The notes beneath the pieces were generated by a model. The model was not told where the DNA came from, did not search any database, and saw only the letters and a list, made by a program, of their open reading frames with translations. A stretch of DNA of 64,000 nt from Mytilus edulis (Eukaryota > Mollusca > Bivalvia > Mytilida > Mytilidae). Position numbers and translations under genes: made by a program. The DNA is taken from the NCBI RefSeq assembly GCF_963676685.1, contig NC_092346.1:47551289-47615288 (forward strand), read 5' to 3'. Positions 34,337 through 48,600 of this stretch are shown piece by piece (the first letter of the stretch is position 1; every line of letters starts with the position of its first letter).

Positions 34337-37300
34337 TTCTAATGCAAAACAAGTTCATAATTAAATTTCAATCATAATTTCAGTGTAAAATCTTCATTAA
34401 AAAAAATTCCGCGAAAAAATATTATCTTCTTTGGTCCCTACACTACGCGACGTCATAGGTATGCTTCCGGCGTAAACATAAACAACGGGCGTTTTCTGGC
34501 TTCTGTGCCGTTTCAGAATGTAATAAAATTTGATAAAAAGAAGATTTTTAGGCGCAAGAAGTGAGTTTATTGTTTATTATTGTAGACATAACATGTCAAC
34601 ACATTCCGAAATTCAAAATGTCGGCTTCCTTAGTTACAGACAAGGAGATAGAGAATTTTATGCTTGCTGTCATCCAATCAGAACAATTGTTACAAAATAA
34701 TTGTATTAGAATTACATGTTTCCTTTACAGCTATATTTGCTTAAAATGTACCTATAACAATAACAAACGATTGCAAATAATAAGACACGTTTGCACCAAA
34801 TTTTTCTCATGTTTCTGTTTATGCTTAATCCTTCAAATGCTAATTTCTTTTAATTTAAATCCAATGGATATTCATCCAGATTCTGTGTCATCCTTGTTCA
34901 TGTTTACAATAATATAAAATAGCAAATTCAGTGTAAAAAGTTCCTTGTTCATAAAACTAACTTGAAAATACCGTTTAAATATTGTAATGTATTACCACTA
35001 TGTATGGAAATATGGTTATCTTTGAAATGCCGTGTCTGTATGTGAACTCCATTATAAAGTAGGACATATGATTATGTTTTCGTGATGTTTGAATACGCTG
35101 ACACTTGAAATACATAGGGACGTTTTATCAGACACCTCTCGTCAGTAATTACCCTGCTTTCAACAAAAATCCGTGCAACAAATCTCTTGGGAAACTGTAG
35201 AGAGACAGTTGTATGGCTAAATATCTATCAAATATATCCACATGTCTAAGTGGTAATTTAATCTAATTCGACAGAACCTTCCTTATAGCATTTTCGAACC
35301 CAATATTACTGGACCAGATGCTCATTTACTCTAATGACTTTTCAGTGGTGCGCAAGGCCATTTTTTCAAAGTTCAAAACTAAGTCTCAACATGTCAAATA
35401 AACTCATACAAATCAGCATTGAAATTATGCATTCGTACCAGACCAGCGTTTCGTCTTAAAAAGACTCATCAGTGACAATGGAATCAAATTATATTAAAAA
35501 GGCGAAATAAATTTCCGTTACCTTCTTGAAATATTCTACTGTACTTTTTTTTAAACTAAAACACAGGCTTTTCGTTGAAAATGGTAATATTTTGGTAATA
35601 TTTCATATAGACGTTGCCCATGAAATATAGAGAATGTGCAAGTATCAACCTCATGGTAAATTGTATGACACAACATGGCTGTAGATGTTTATCTGGTGTT
35701 TTATTAGCTCGATATTTCTAATCACACTATGTGTCTAAAGTTTCATATTTTGTATTTTTTGTTATGAAATGTATGACATCTTTCTACCAATTCTTAAACT
35801 TAATTTGAGTTAAATACGTTTTTCAAAAGACCTACCTGTCATAATTTCCATATGTTTTATTGCAGTTTCCCCAAATATGAAATACTCTAAGATTAAGGTC
35901 AAATGTAAATAAAATAAGTTACACAGGGAAACATCATTAAGACAATTATGACAGTAGCATTTGTGTTCAAATAAATAGAAAATAAGCATTGATTTTTTGT
36001 TCATCATAATGAAGGAATTTGATTTCAAAAATAAATGATTGGAGAATTGGTTCTCTTTAATTTGTCAAACTATTATTTTCTAATATACAAATTAAATCAT
36101 TTTAGTCCTACCGACTTGGGAAATGGCTGTCGATTTTTTATTTAAATTTTATTGAGAGGTTTTTTAACTGTTTAATTTTGTTCTTTGATAAAATAAAATA
36201 AACAATCATACATCTTTAAAATGTTATTGTTACAATTCAAAATTTTGATATGTGATTCATATTTTAGGTAACGGTTACGAATTATTCGCACAATCAACTA
36301 AGTAAACATTACGTATAAAACTATGGGATGAGGTAAGATTGCCAATATTACAACTCTTCACTAAAGACCAAAGAACGTAGAAGTTAAAATTCTATGTCAC
36401 CGTATGGCTTTCAAAAAAAATAACACATACAGCATTCAAGACAAAAAAAGCCTCGAAAAGACAAACGTTTAATGATTCAAATGAATGACAAATCTAATGG
36501 CTTGAATTGTGCATAAAACAATCAACAAACGCAAATATGATATATTGCAACAAGCGATACCATTGAATTACAGCCTCCTGACTTATGAACACCACATAAC
36601 TAAACTTGTGACATTTTCACATCAGCAAAAAACAATAAGACAAATTTACAAAACAGTAAACATAGTACTTATTGGTCATAACATAATAAAGGAAGAATGT
36701 CATTGAATGTCATAAGTGCAAACATTTAAAAACTTTAGTGTAAGCTCATTGAAAATTAAGGTTTGCATTTATTGGAACAATAAATGAAAAATCGATTAGC
36801 ATTATCCTTCTAGTACCGTTTTTTATTTGTATGTATTTAGACATACATTTAATATTAAATGAATTTCTAAACGTTTATGCTTTTGTGCCGGTAAATCCGG
36901 TTTATCCCGTTTTCTACGCAGTTTAAGTGGTAAATCGGGACTTTCCCAGGTCAGTTTAGTACGTAGTTTGTACAATTAGTCGAATATCTTTTTTAACATT
37001 TCCAATTGTTAAATAAGTTGATATTATTAACGATATTGACGTTTAAAACATGATATTGATATAACCTACCATGACAACCTCCTTTTATGGTTTAAAAATA
37101 TTGTAAATATACAAACATTTGAACAAGGAAGTTGACATTTAAATGACAGAATCAAACTTATGCATGATACAATCTACATTGACTCATCGATCCTTTGATT
37201 AAACGTATTCTTAAAGAATAGCAATGTAGTACCCCTGTAAGATCTTTAAATGTTTTTCATCGGCACTTGAATAGATTTTCGTTTTTGTAAAATTAAATAC

Positions 37301-39269
37301 AATATATGTAATACAGTTATGAACTAATAATGTCCTATATCTCGTCAATATTTTGCATTTTATTTTGTTTTGCTCAAACCGTAAATGGAGTCTTTACTTT
37401 TCATCCAGGGAATGTGTAGTGATTGATTCCATATTTTGAAGGATCATGATTTTTAGAATTTGTTGTTTTTAGATTTGTACAAGCTTTAAGTGGTGAAAAG
37501 TAAGAGGGAAAAAAGAACTCCAAGGAAAGTTCTGAACGGAAAGTCCCTTTTAAAATAGCAAAATCCAAAGCTTTAACACAAAAACCGAATGGAAAACATC
37601 TGTAATAATATTGACTTAGTACAGACATTTGTTTATGATGAAAATGATGGATTAAACAATGTTTTAAGTGACAGTGAGTTCTCTTACGTCGACACTTTGT
37701 GTCTTTTGCCAATATATTGTTTGTGCTAAATGTCGATATGATCAGTGAAACTTTTCGAACTGATTTATACTTGGTTGTTTTTTCTTTTATTGTGCTGTTA
37801 TACTACTGTCCGAGGGGAGAGGAGTGTTGATCGCCAGAAAACAGATTTAAACCCGCCACATTTCATATGTGCCTGTCCAAAGTCAGCAGCCTGTAGTTCG
37901 GGAATTTAACAGACTTGTTATTAATCTAATATGAACAGCAATTGTGTCTATTGTTTAATTTTGATAAACTATTCTAAAGACATTTTAAAAGCTCTTTCAC
38001 ATATACACGGATTTGGTTTTGGTTCTAAATTGTACCTGTAGAATCTCTATTAAAAAGGAATACTGCAAAAAATTCAATTGAAATGTTGTTTACATAATAC
38101 TCGTTTTCGTATTGGTCCTCACATTTGGTCGACACATTTTTTTCGAGCCATACACCATCATGGTATTTTTATGTTGTCAAAAAAAATAATGACGTCTTTA
38201 TGTTTCAATCAGAAAATCAGTGTTTATTTATCAGTTGAAATTATACTTTAAATGTGTAACAACAAATACTCTTCAATCAGCATTTATTAATTTTTAAAGA
38301 ATTTATACTGACGATTCAAGACCTTTTATCTTTTTTATTATTTTGGTTCAACATAAACTTCTCACCTTTCTCTGTTTAGTTGAAATATTTGTGTCACCAA
38401 TACACATTTACCAACTAGAACTGCTTATAAATCATTCCGATAGACCTTTTGTAATTTTTTTATGTTATAGCATTTGTCATACATTTAATAAGTTAGTTTC
38501 AGATGTTGAATTGCCCATTTCTGCATGTAAAATTTCTTAAAGGTCAGAACAATCCTGAAGAAGTCACAAACTTTGAGGTTGATAAAGGTTGAAAGAAAGG
38601 CATATTTTTTTCATCTCCGTTTTAAAAGTTATAGAGTTAGTCAGTTTTGGGTATTTCAACTCACAGGTATTAAAAAAACATCGGCTTATGATTGATTTAT
38701 CTTATCATCATAATTTAGATTAAGCTTACAGTGTAAAGGAGTTGAAAAAACTTTGTTCCGCGACTTACATTAAAATGATGATATTTTATGTCATTGCTCA
38801 TGCCGCGGCACAGATCCTGAAAACCCAATGACAGCGACTAAGAAACTTATAATTATGATATAACGTTTTACAGAATTGAAACAATCATTTGTATTGCATT
38901 TTTCTGCATTTGTTTTTTTTTTTAAAGTTTTTTGAAAGATAGGTTAGTTGAGAATCTTCCTTTCAATACAACACAATAAACAAAATATACATGTTGTAGA
39001 TTTAAACATTAATTATTACTCGAATTTCAATAGGTATTACAGAAAATAAAACCCACTATGATGGTGTCTCTATATATATGCATTCAAATAATGCATATAC
39101 CATGAACTATACTTATGCAAATCTTTTAACAGTCTTTACTATTATTCTATTTCATATCAAACCGGTAGCATCTTGTTTATTTAATCAAACAAAAGACTTT
39201 AAATTGAAATAGATATGTTAAAAAAATATTTCAAATCTCGCATAACAGTTAATCAGTTATAGAATTTAT
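34337..39269. other. B-C intergenic DNA
   Basis: Mostly unassigned AT-rich DNA. A fragment with accagcgtttcgtctta and gactcatcagtgac (35440-35478) matches the ends of the 40.9-kb element. 36320-36420 is a worn R1 copy. 37820-37930 resembles the R1 outer part. Several short open frames (for example 34561-34917, 37401-37712) show no domain, no splice support and no counterpart between other genes. Confidence 0.5.
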
Positions 39270-39611
39270 ATGGAGCTCCAAGACGAAAAGATGAGTTTCG
39301 ATGACAGAAATTTTAGCGCATACCTTAACAGATCATACAGTGACGGGTTTTCTCCGCCTCCTGATATTTGTGGAAAACAGAGGCATTCTAATGGATATTT
39401 ACACCCTTGTAATCGTTATGAAAAGGGTATATCTTCCAACCATGATTATCTCAGTGTACAGGGATCTATCAGAGAAGAATCGCAAGTTGATAAAGTATCA
39501 AACAAACCTCCCGTCACTGATGATGATCGAATATACAATGAAATAGCAGATTCAACAAAACTTAGAACGTCTGGGCAGTCAGACGTCAATTGTTTTGACC
39601 AAAAAGAATAT
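39270..39611 (+). CDS. Gene C exon 1: cytoplasmic tail
   Basis: 114 codons, donor gtaagtgt, phase 0. Conserved with B: MEL..EK.SF, SPPP/CGKQ, NGYL-x-P (Tyr43), ISSNHDYLSVQGS (Tyr60) and YNEIADS (Tyr89, resembling a Src-type pYxxI SH2 ligand). The region between Tyr60 and Tyr89 is 21 residues shorter than in B. Confidence 0.85.
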
Positions 39612-42600
39612 GTAAGTGTTTTGCAATCATTAATGTGTGTATACATGTAACCCAAATCTTAAAAACTAAACTGTAATATCAAAAATAGGGAATACATTTC
39701 ACAACGGCCTGCCATATCGAAACTTTTGATAGCTTTTTATTTTGTCTTAGTTATGCTTATTGGTGAAGGTCGTATGATAATCTAAATATACTTCATTTTC
39801 GTTTTTATGTTTCCGTTGTGTAAACTAAACAAGTTTAAGAATGATTTTCACTTAAAGAGGAAGCTTACGATATCAGAATTACCGAACGTATCATTGGAAT
39901 GATGTAAAAACTGAACTGACAACTGGTTATATGGTAAGACTCGAGAGGATTAGCACCAAACATGTTTTACACGTTGCTAGAAGTCATGCGGTTGTCTTAT
40001 TGATCAAATTATGTATTTATGGTTATTCATGTGTTGTTGTTCTAAGGATAATAATCGAATGAGTTAAATATTGTTTGTTCTGATTTTTTTAAATGACTAA
40101 GATGGATTTTCCCCCTTTGTTCTCTATAAGTATCTGATCCTTGGGGAGGTCCGGGTGCAGAACTCCACTTTTTGCTAATCAACGCTTTTGATTAGGGACA
40201 TATGGTTGGAACCCCCTTTATCCATGGTTGGACCTCTTACAAAATAGCTGGATCCACCACTGTCCTCTAAAAGATCCCTTTGTAAAATAAAATCTGTTCT
40301 TAATGTATTTGAATGGGGATGTATGGATGGAACTACCCTACCTTTATCTACGGTGAAAACCCTCCGCATTTTAATTGGTTTGAAACCCCCATTTATTTAA
40401 CCGTTGTTGGACTCCCTTTTAAAAATGACTGGGTCCGATAAAGCATTTTGTTTTATTTGCTATTTAGCGAAAATGATACTACCGCAAGACAGCTGACTGT
40501 CTTTAATTTAGAATATCTTCTTTTTCTCGCAGCTTGAGTTATTTCAGGCTATGCTGCATTACCACAAGTTATCTGTAGATGAAATTTTTTCTATTAAGCT
40601 TTATTTTTGGCATTTACGAATCATATAGTCGGGGTTCTAATTGTCTAGTGCCTATCCCTGGCGTATGACATAAAAAAGATAAGTTAGTAACTCCTCAAGT
40701 ATGCATTATTTTTGTTGAAATATTTTGGTAAGATTTTCAATAGTTATTAGGTTTTTTTAGCATACTTTACTGCAGCTGTCACTCGTTATCCGTTTTGTTT
40801 TTTTCTATGGTTTCAATATCATCATTAACAACCATTGGTTACAGACTATTTTGGAACTTAGATTGTGTCCAATAGTTATCAAAGGTACCAGGATTATAAT
40901 TTAGTACGCCAGACACGCGTTTCGTCTACATAAGACTCATCAGTGACGCTCTTATCAAAATATTTATAAAGCCAAAACAAGTACAAAGTTTGGGGCCCTT
41001 TATAGCTTGTTGTTCGGTGTGAGCCAAGGCTCCGTGTTGAAGGCCGCACTTTAACCTATAATGGTTTACTTTTTAAATTGTTATTTGGATGGAGAGTTGT
41101 CTCATTGGCACTCACACCACATCTTCCTATATCTACAAAGTTGAAGAGCATTGAGGACCCAAAGTTCCAAAAAATTGTGCCAAATACATCTAAGGTAATC
41201 TATGCCAGGGATAAGAAAATACTTAGTTTTTCGAACATTTCTAAAGTTTTGTAAACAGGAAATTTTAAAAAAAAAATGACCACAGTATTGATACTCATGT
41301 CAACACCGAAGTGTTGACTGCTGGGCTGGCGAACCAAATGTCCCCTTAAGCTTTAATTTAGACGAAACGCGCATCTGGCGTACTAAATTATAATTCTGGT
41401 ACCTTTGATAGCTACATGTATTAACACCACTGGGTCGAAGCCACTGATGTGTGGACGTTTCGTCCTCGAGGGTATTACCAGCCCAGTAATCAGCACTTCG
41501 GAGTTGACATGAATATCAATTATATGGTCTTTTTTATAAATTTTCGAAAAAACTAAGGATTTTCTTATCCCAGGAATAGATTACTTTAGCCATATTTGAC
41601 ACAACGTTTTGGAATTGTGGGTCATCAATGATCTCCAACTTTGTACTTGTTTGGCCCTATAACTATTTTTATATGAGCGTCACTGGTAAGTCTTATGTAG
41701 ACGAAGCGCGCGTCTGGCGTACTTCATTACAAATCTGGTACCTTTGATAACTTTTTAATATCCATAAACTGGCAGAAAAACTTCATATTTTGCTGGTTTT
41801 GAATCCTATATTTTTTATTTTTTTTTAAATATTTGTTTAAATTAGTATAACGGCATTTAAAATAGATCCATATAAAAACCAAATTAAGGCCTTTTTGAAA
41901 TTTAATGACAATATAACTTTTTGGCTCTCATTTTGGATTTTTTTTTCTTTTTCAAGCTATATATTGTCTCTTTCCATTCTTGAATGCTGTTTGCCATTTT
42001 AGATATTTAATTGTAGGTACTTGGACCAGCAGATGACTACTGCTTGCCGCAAGACAAAGAAGCAAATAAACCATCTGCAAATTCTCCTTGTTCTCCCTGT
42101 AGAATGATTATTCTTGCTGCAATAATAATAATACTCCTGATTGGCCTTGGCTGTGCAGCTTATTTCTTATGGCTTAGAAATACCAATGAAAGTTTGTTTA
42201 ATTTAAATTGTTAGCTCGTATCCAAAGCTGAAACGTGTACTGATAACATTTTTACCTACAGTATAACGTTTCCTAATACTTAGTAAATTTAATTCAGGTT
42301 CAGTTAATTTTTAATGAACAAAAAACTTTTTTATTGATATGCTATTCCAACAAACTTTAAATCAGTAGAATTTTTGTAGGGTTTTTCAATTGTTACTGGT
42401 GAATTTTTAATGAGTTTGTATAAAATTCCTGAATAATATATATCCGTGTACGTATAAAGACAAATAATTGACGATAATGTACTTAAATATTTATATATTG
42501 TTTATAAATTGAAGGAAAAAAACAAAACAGATCATGCGTCTTAAATTTCCCTTCTAGATCCATCTTCATTTAGAACGTTTAAACTTAAAAAAATTAAAAG

Positions 42601-45600
42601 CAAGGTAATAAATTCAAATATGAAAACGTACGTGTGCGTGTACCATGTTTCAACTGGTTAAAATAGGCATGGATAATTTTCAGTTTAAACAAATCTATGT
42701 GTAATATTAGTATACTGTTTTATTATTTAGTATACGTCACAAATTGGACATTTTAAAGCTTTTGAATATCTAATGTAACTATTCGGTTACAGTTTACTGA
42801 ATGACAAACTATATTTTTAAAGGTTGATTGAAATGAAATATCCGAATATTCAGACAAATAAATAAACGCATACATTATTTTGATATATAAACCAATGACA
42901 TGCTTCTGTACTATTCTTATTCGAGACTCACCTTTAGTTTCCTCTTTATCATTCGTCTTTGAACGTTAAAAAGGGACGTCAGAAGTAATTAATTCTACAG
43001 AAAAGGAGAGGACATTTTAATGACATACTGGCGAATAAAAAAAAGCTTTTTGTACACTCCAGTTCTAACAAATATTTCTTAAAATATAAATGATAGGTGA
43101 TTTGGTATATAAGTAAATATTACAGCATGTCGCCAATACGGAAACCTTAAAGTCAAAGGTTGTCAATGAACGGCTTTCAACGATATGCAGAAGATCCATA
43201 TATCTAGATTATCACACATTTTCCACTAACACAAATTTTGATAAAATAACAAATTAAGATGAAACACAAACATAAACGAAGTAACAGGTTAGGGGGTCGA
43301 AGGACACATTACCTAATACTGGGTTGCACTACTTTTGTTTAGACCTCAACCCGTTTCGTGTTTAAATTGGACCAGTGAAATTATACAAAATACATTGTAT
43401 CTATTTTGAAGAGTGTTCAGTCAGTAATTACACTTTATCAATTTGTAATGTCTATTGCTATCATACATTTGTAATAGATACATTTACTGCAATTCCTTTC
43501 AATATTTGACAAATGTAAAACATTTCAATTGAAAAAACGATACATTGCAACAAATGACATTAACTTAATTTAAAGAATGTGGCTGCGTTAAACATTTATA
43601 CGGGTATCTAATCTCGCCCTAATCTAGGGAAAGTGATGTAAAAGCACAAAATAAGAACAAGTTATATAACTAAGTTTAAAAATCTTCGCCAGTTTTGTAA
43701 CATGGAACGTATAAATTATGAATCGTGTTGGTCTTCATTTTTATGATTTAATTTTCATTTAACTAAATTTTGAACACGTAGTTACTTTAGGAAGGGCACT
43801 AAAAATGAATACTAGATTGAAACGAAGGAGTGTCATGAACATCACTTTTAACCAAAATAAACGTAATAGTGTGTGCTATCTGGTATGTTATATTTCAGAT
43901 GAGAAAACTGATACATTAAACAACACCCAGCATAGTATTACGTCAACGATTGTATCAAGTACATTTAGAACACTAATATTTAGTACAGAAGCGCAAACGG
44001 ATACCCTTACAAATCCAGCTTCTACGCTTACGACATCAACCGATCAGGTTTTATCAACTACAAAAGGTACGTTTTTCATGTAGAGCCAAAACTGTTGACA
44101 TGCAAAAGAAAAGTGATCGGCTTCTCTTCTTCTTTCGTTGCTGTCTTATACTTATTAAAAACATGCGACGTTGCCTTACTTTGATGTAAGTACAAAATAT
44201 AAATCATATTCACATTTCGCATGTATAACCACATTTTCCTTTAGCTCTCACCCCATATGGAATTTACTGACCAAATTTAATCCGTATTAGGTCACTAGCA
44301 CACTATGTAACTAATAAAGTATCGCTAATCTATCATGGAATATACATGGCCTCCACACGGTTGCTTTTAACCATTCATATTCCTAGAAATGTATAGGAAT
44401 TAAGATAATATATTTTGTTAATCCTCAGATGTGTTTTATTTTCCATTCAGAGAGTAGCCCGTCAGAAGCACCAAGTTCAACTACGGAAATCTACTGTAAG
44501 TACTTTATTGCATAAAAAAAATAGTGAACGAAACTGTATACATAATTACAGAAGGACGTTGGAAAATAGTTTGTAAAGAAAATTCAATGTAAAGTATTGG
44601 GTATATTGTCATTTTCCCTTTCTGTTGTTTTTTTTCTATTTTAAAAGGTAAGGTTATCAAATATTATCTCACGTCTGTTAATGATTCTCTTGGTAGATGA
44701 TTGTCGCTGATGAGGAAATATTGACCCAAATATTCTCAATGTACATTTGAAGACATCTTTTTGGGAAATATTAAGGCCAATATTATGATTAGTTAACTGT
44801 TTTGAGTTGTATATGTCACATATGACCACTAAATTGTAACACTTGTACAGTCTGTCTGATATATTGTAATGACTTGGCCAAGCGAAATTCCTTGGCAAAC
44901 ATGTGTATTTTCATGTCGAGCACCTGTTATCGCCTATGATTCGATGTTTGGCTATTTTAAAGTTTGACACCGGTTCTCACCTTTTTAATTCAATTCATTA
45001 TGTTTTCAGTGTTCTATGTAATCCGTTTTCCAAGTGTAAAACCATTTTTATTGTTGTATAAACGAGATAACTTTTGTAGTAAACTTTCACTTTCACTTCA
45101 GTCGCCATTTCCGGCACAATGATTTTAGTGTATTGATTATGCAAATGAGGTGACCTGTGAGTAACCTCAGTGAACTTTATGTACCACTAGCGTAAAACAG
45201 TGTATGAATACTACAGCGCCGTAGATTGATTATTCCAGGATTATTGTATTAAAACGATATTGTTGGTGATTGTAAATGATACTAAGATGATTTTTATGTT
45301 CCGTAAACATGTTGTTTACGTTTTTATGTACTTAATTCTAGCAATCGGGGATTATTTTCGTTCTTGTCAGGCCCGTTCACAGTTCCCCGTTCGTTTTCCC
45401 GTTAAGAACCGTTCGTTGCCCCGATAGCTTCATCGGGGTATAAAAGGCTTGCACCCGTTCATCAGGGGCTCTTCCTACTTTGTCAGACCTACGGAGATGT
45501 TGCCAGATTTTCGGTCAGTTGATACTGTCAATAGCTGAAGTTTATCATATTTTTATCATGTATTTCATGAGATTTTAAGCAGTTTTACTGCAGTTTAGCC

Positions 45601-48600
45601 GGACGTTTTGGACTTGTTCTGTTCATTATAAGTCTTTGTATTCTAAGACTTAGATCAGAATCAAAAATGGATTTAATATAATTGTACATGTACATATAAA
45701 TAGCTGGTCTCTTGTTTCTTTTAGTTAATCGGAATAAAGTTACATGCCTTCCCCATTCCCCTTTCCCCTCCCATTTTGTTAAGGACATTTTGTTAAGTAT
45801 CCTGTTTGCTGAGATTTTCCAGCATTCAGAGAGAATATTTGTTAATTCTGAATATTTGTTAGGTTAGGAATTGTAAGAAGCTAGAATAGTTAAACTGCTT
45901 TGTAAATAATCTCAATCTCAGCGATTGAAGTTGTCTTCCTGTGCTTACTCCAGGAGGCTGAAGTCATAGTATTAAATATAACAAGTTAAGGTTATTTTTA
46001 ATGTATAATTTATTAGAAGATGGCATAGATATAATATATGTATGTTAATGTTATAGCATATTTGATAGTTGATTGAACACTGAAGCAAATAATTTAGATA
46101 AAAACTGTGTAATATTGTTAACTGAACAGTTCATGAATTTACTGATAAAACATCTTTATGCTCACATTTATCTTACTTTTCCTTGCTGAAAACACATATA
46201 ATACGCCATTGTTGTCCAACTGGTTTCTGGTTGTTGTCCTTAGACTGTCTCATGAGAGAATAGATCTTCTTGTTAGACTGAGACAAGAGACTATTCGATT
46301 GTCAGATAGATAATATTCATTTGTGGAATAGTCTGATGGTACTGTCCTGGAAGTTTCCACTTCTTGAGTGTTAGTTTATATGCGATTCCAGTTTATAGAG
46401 GTGCAGCCTCTATTTTACAGTGTAATGCTGTTCTATAAACTACACGATAGAAAGTGCGTTTAGATACACAGACTATTACGTATTTGAATATTCGTTACCC
46501 ATATTGTTCTCGCAATTTGAGTTTCTCGTTAAATATAAAGTAAAGTTAATGTGTCAGAAGTGTTTTAACCCTGTTGTTAAACCATTCTCTGTTTTAGACT
46601 AGTTATTCTAGTCTATTGAGGTTCCCTGTGTACCTGTAAACACAGGTGGTGGCAGCAAAGTAAAAGACACCCGTTTGGCCAGTTATTACAATATCTCCCA
46701 TTTGATACCATATTTCCGCGCTTGTATATCCTATCATGATTTCCTTGGTAAAAGGTTGCTGCTTAAAAGGAAGCCATTAAACCAAGAGTTTTAAATGATG
46801 AAGTTGAAATCATCCCTTCGTCAATTTTACGGACGCAATCACGAAATGGTTGACCGTTATGGAATAACCGTATCACAGATAATATTGGATATAATTCCCT
46901 TCCCTTTTCACGAATGTGACCTACTGAACTAGATATATATCGCATTTGTACTCATATGAGCAACACGATGGGTGCCTTTATGATCACTCCCATTTTTGGT
47001 GATGTTCGTGTTGCTCAGTCTTAAGTTTTCTATCTTGTGTCTCGTGTACTACTATTTACTGTTTGTCTTTTTCGTGTTTAGCCATAGCGTTGTTAGTTTT
47101 TTTTTCTATCTATGAGTTCGACTATTCTTCTGGTATCTTTCGCCCCTCTTTAATCAACAGATAATATTGGACCCTAGTATTCAGAGATAGTGTTCATCTA
47201 TTTCATGTTATAAAGAATAAAAACTTGACATTGCGTCAGCCGGATTATTTACAACAAATTATAAAGTAATACATAACCTAAAAAACATTTCTCAAAAAAA
47301 TGTGTGAGTGATAAAATAAAATAAGATATCCTGAAAGACTGCAAGTTTAACTTCGGTGTTTATTCGTCATTAGCCTTTATGACAGGTGTCACCAGACTTT
47401 TACTAAAACGGATACTTGAGTCAAATTTTTTTTCATGGAAGTGATAATTCATTCAACGTTTTTAAACTTTTTACCAAACTTTGATTTTACAAATACTAAA
47501 GATGTTTTACACAATCAGAATACCTTATTCGTCAAAACCTTTTGGAATTTTCGTTTGTTAATGCTTTTCAAATCCGGAGTTCATTTGGACGTTTTGACTC
47601 ATTTGATTCGATTGTCACTGAAGAGTCTTTTGTAGACGAAACAAGCGTCTATGGATCACAATTATATGCCTAGTATCTCTTATGATAGAGGGTTACTGCT
47701 CACAAGGAAGCTATTAAACCAAGAGTTCCAAATGGTGAAGTTGAAATTATCACTTCGTAAATTGTTCGGACGCCATCACGAGTCGGTTGACCGTTATGGA
47801 ATAACCGTTTCACAAATGATATCGGATATGTTCCTTACGTCGTAACTACAATCCCCTTCCTTTTCATGAATTTGAACTACCGAATTAGACTTTTTACCGG
47901 ATTTGTAATCACATAAGCAACACGACGGGTGCCGCATGTGGAGAAGGATCTGCTTACCCTTCCGGAGCACCTGAGATCAGCCCTAGTTTTTGGTGGGGTT
48001 CGTGTTGTTTATTCTTTAGTTTTCTATGTTGTGTCATGTGTACTATTGTTTTTCTGTTTGTCTTTTTCATTTTTAGCCATGGCGTTGTCAGTTTGTTTTA
48101 GATTTACGAGTTTGACTGTCCCTTTGGTATCTTTGGTCCCTCTTTTATTAGTTTACCTAAACCTAATGTGTCGATTACACTGCTTGTAGAGGTTTAATCT
48201 CGGGATTATCCAATGCTCAGTTTTCAGCACTAATGTGTTGATCTATTTATGAGTTTTGAACATCAGTAAACTACTGTATCCTGAATTTGACATAACATAT
48301 CCTTGATATTATCATAAAGATTAAAAAAATGTTAAATTATTTGAAATTCTAAGAATATTCTACCCGAAGAGTAGAAATTTTGAGTCTTCGAAGCTCCAAA
48401 ATTTCATACTCTTTTGTGTTTTTTATTCTTTTATCTCGAGGTTTTGTAGACGAAACTCGCGCCTGGTTTACACAATTGTGACCCTAATAAATCTATGATG
48501 AGACTATTTCTAGTTGTTGGTCTTTTTAAAGAAGGTTGTAAATAAGTCAATTTCAATTTGTGTTTTCTTGGGGTTTTTTTTTTTTTTTTTTTTTGTGTTT

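Noticed and set aside
34561..34917. 118-codon open frame in the B-C interval
   Set aside because: Low-complexity hydrophobic translation next to a palindromic repeat; no conserved motif and no paralogue between other genes.
43805..43898. Upstream ATG extension of gene C exon 3
   Set aside because: A good acceptor (tatttcag) at 43891-43898 matches gene B in phase; the extension is intron.
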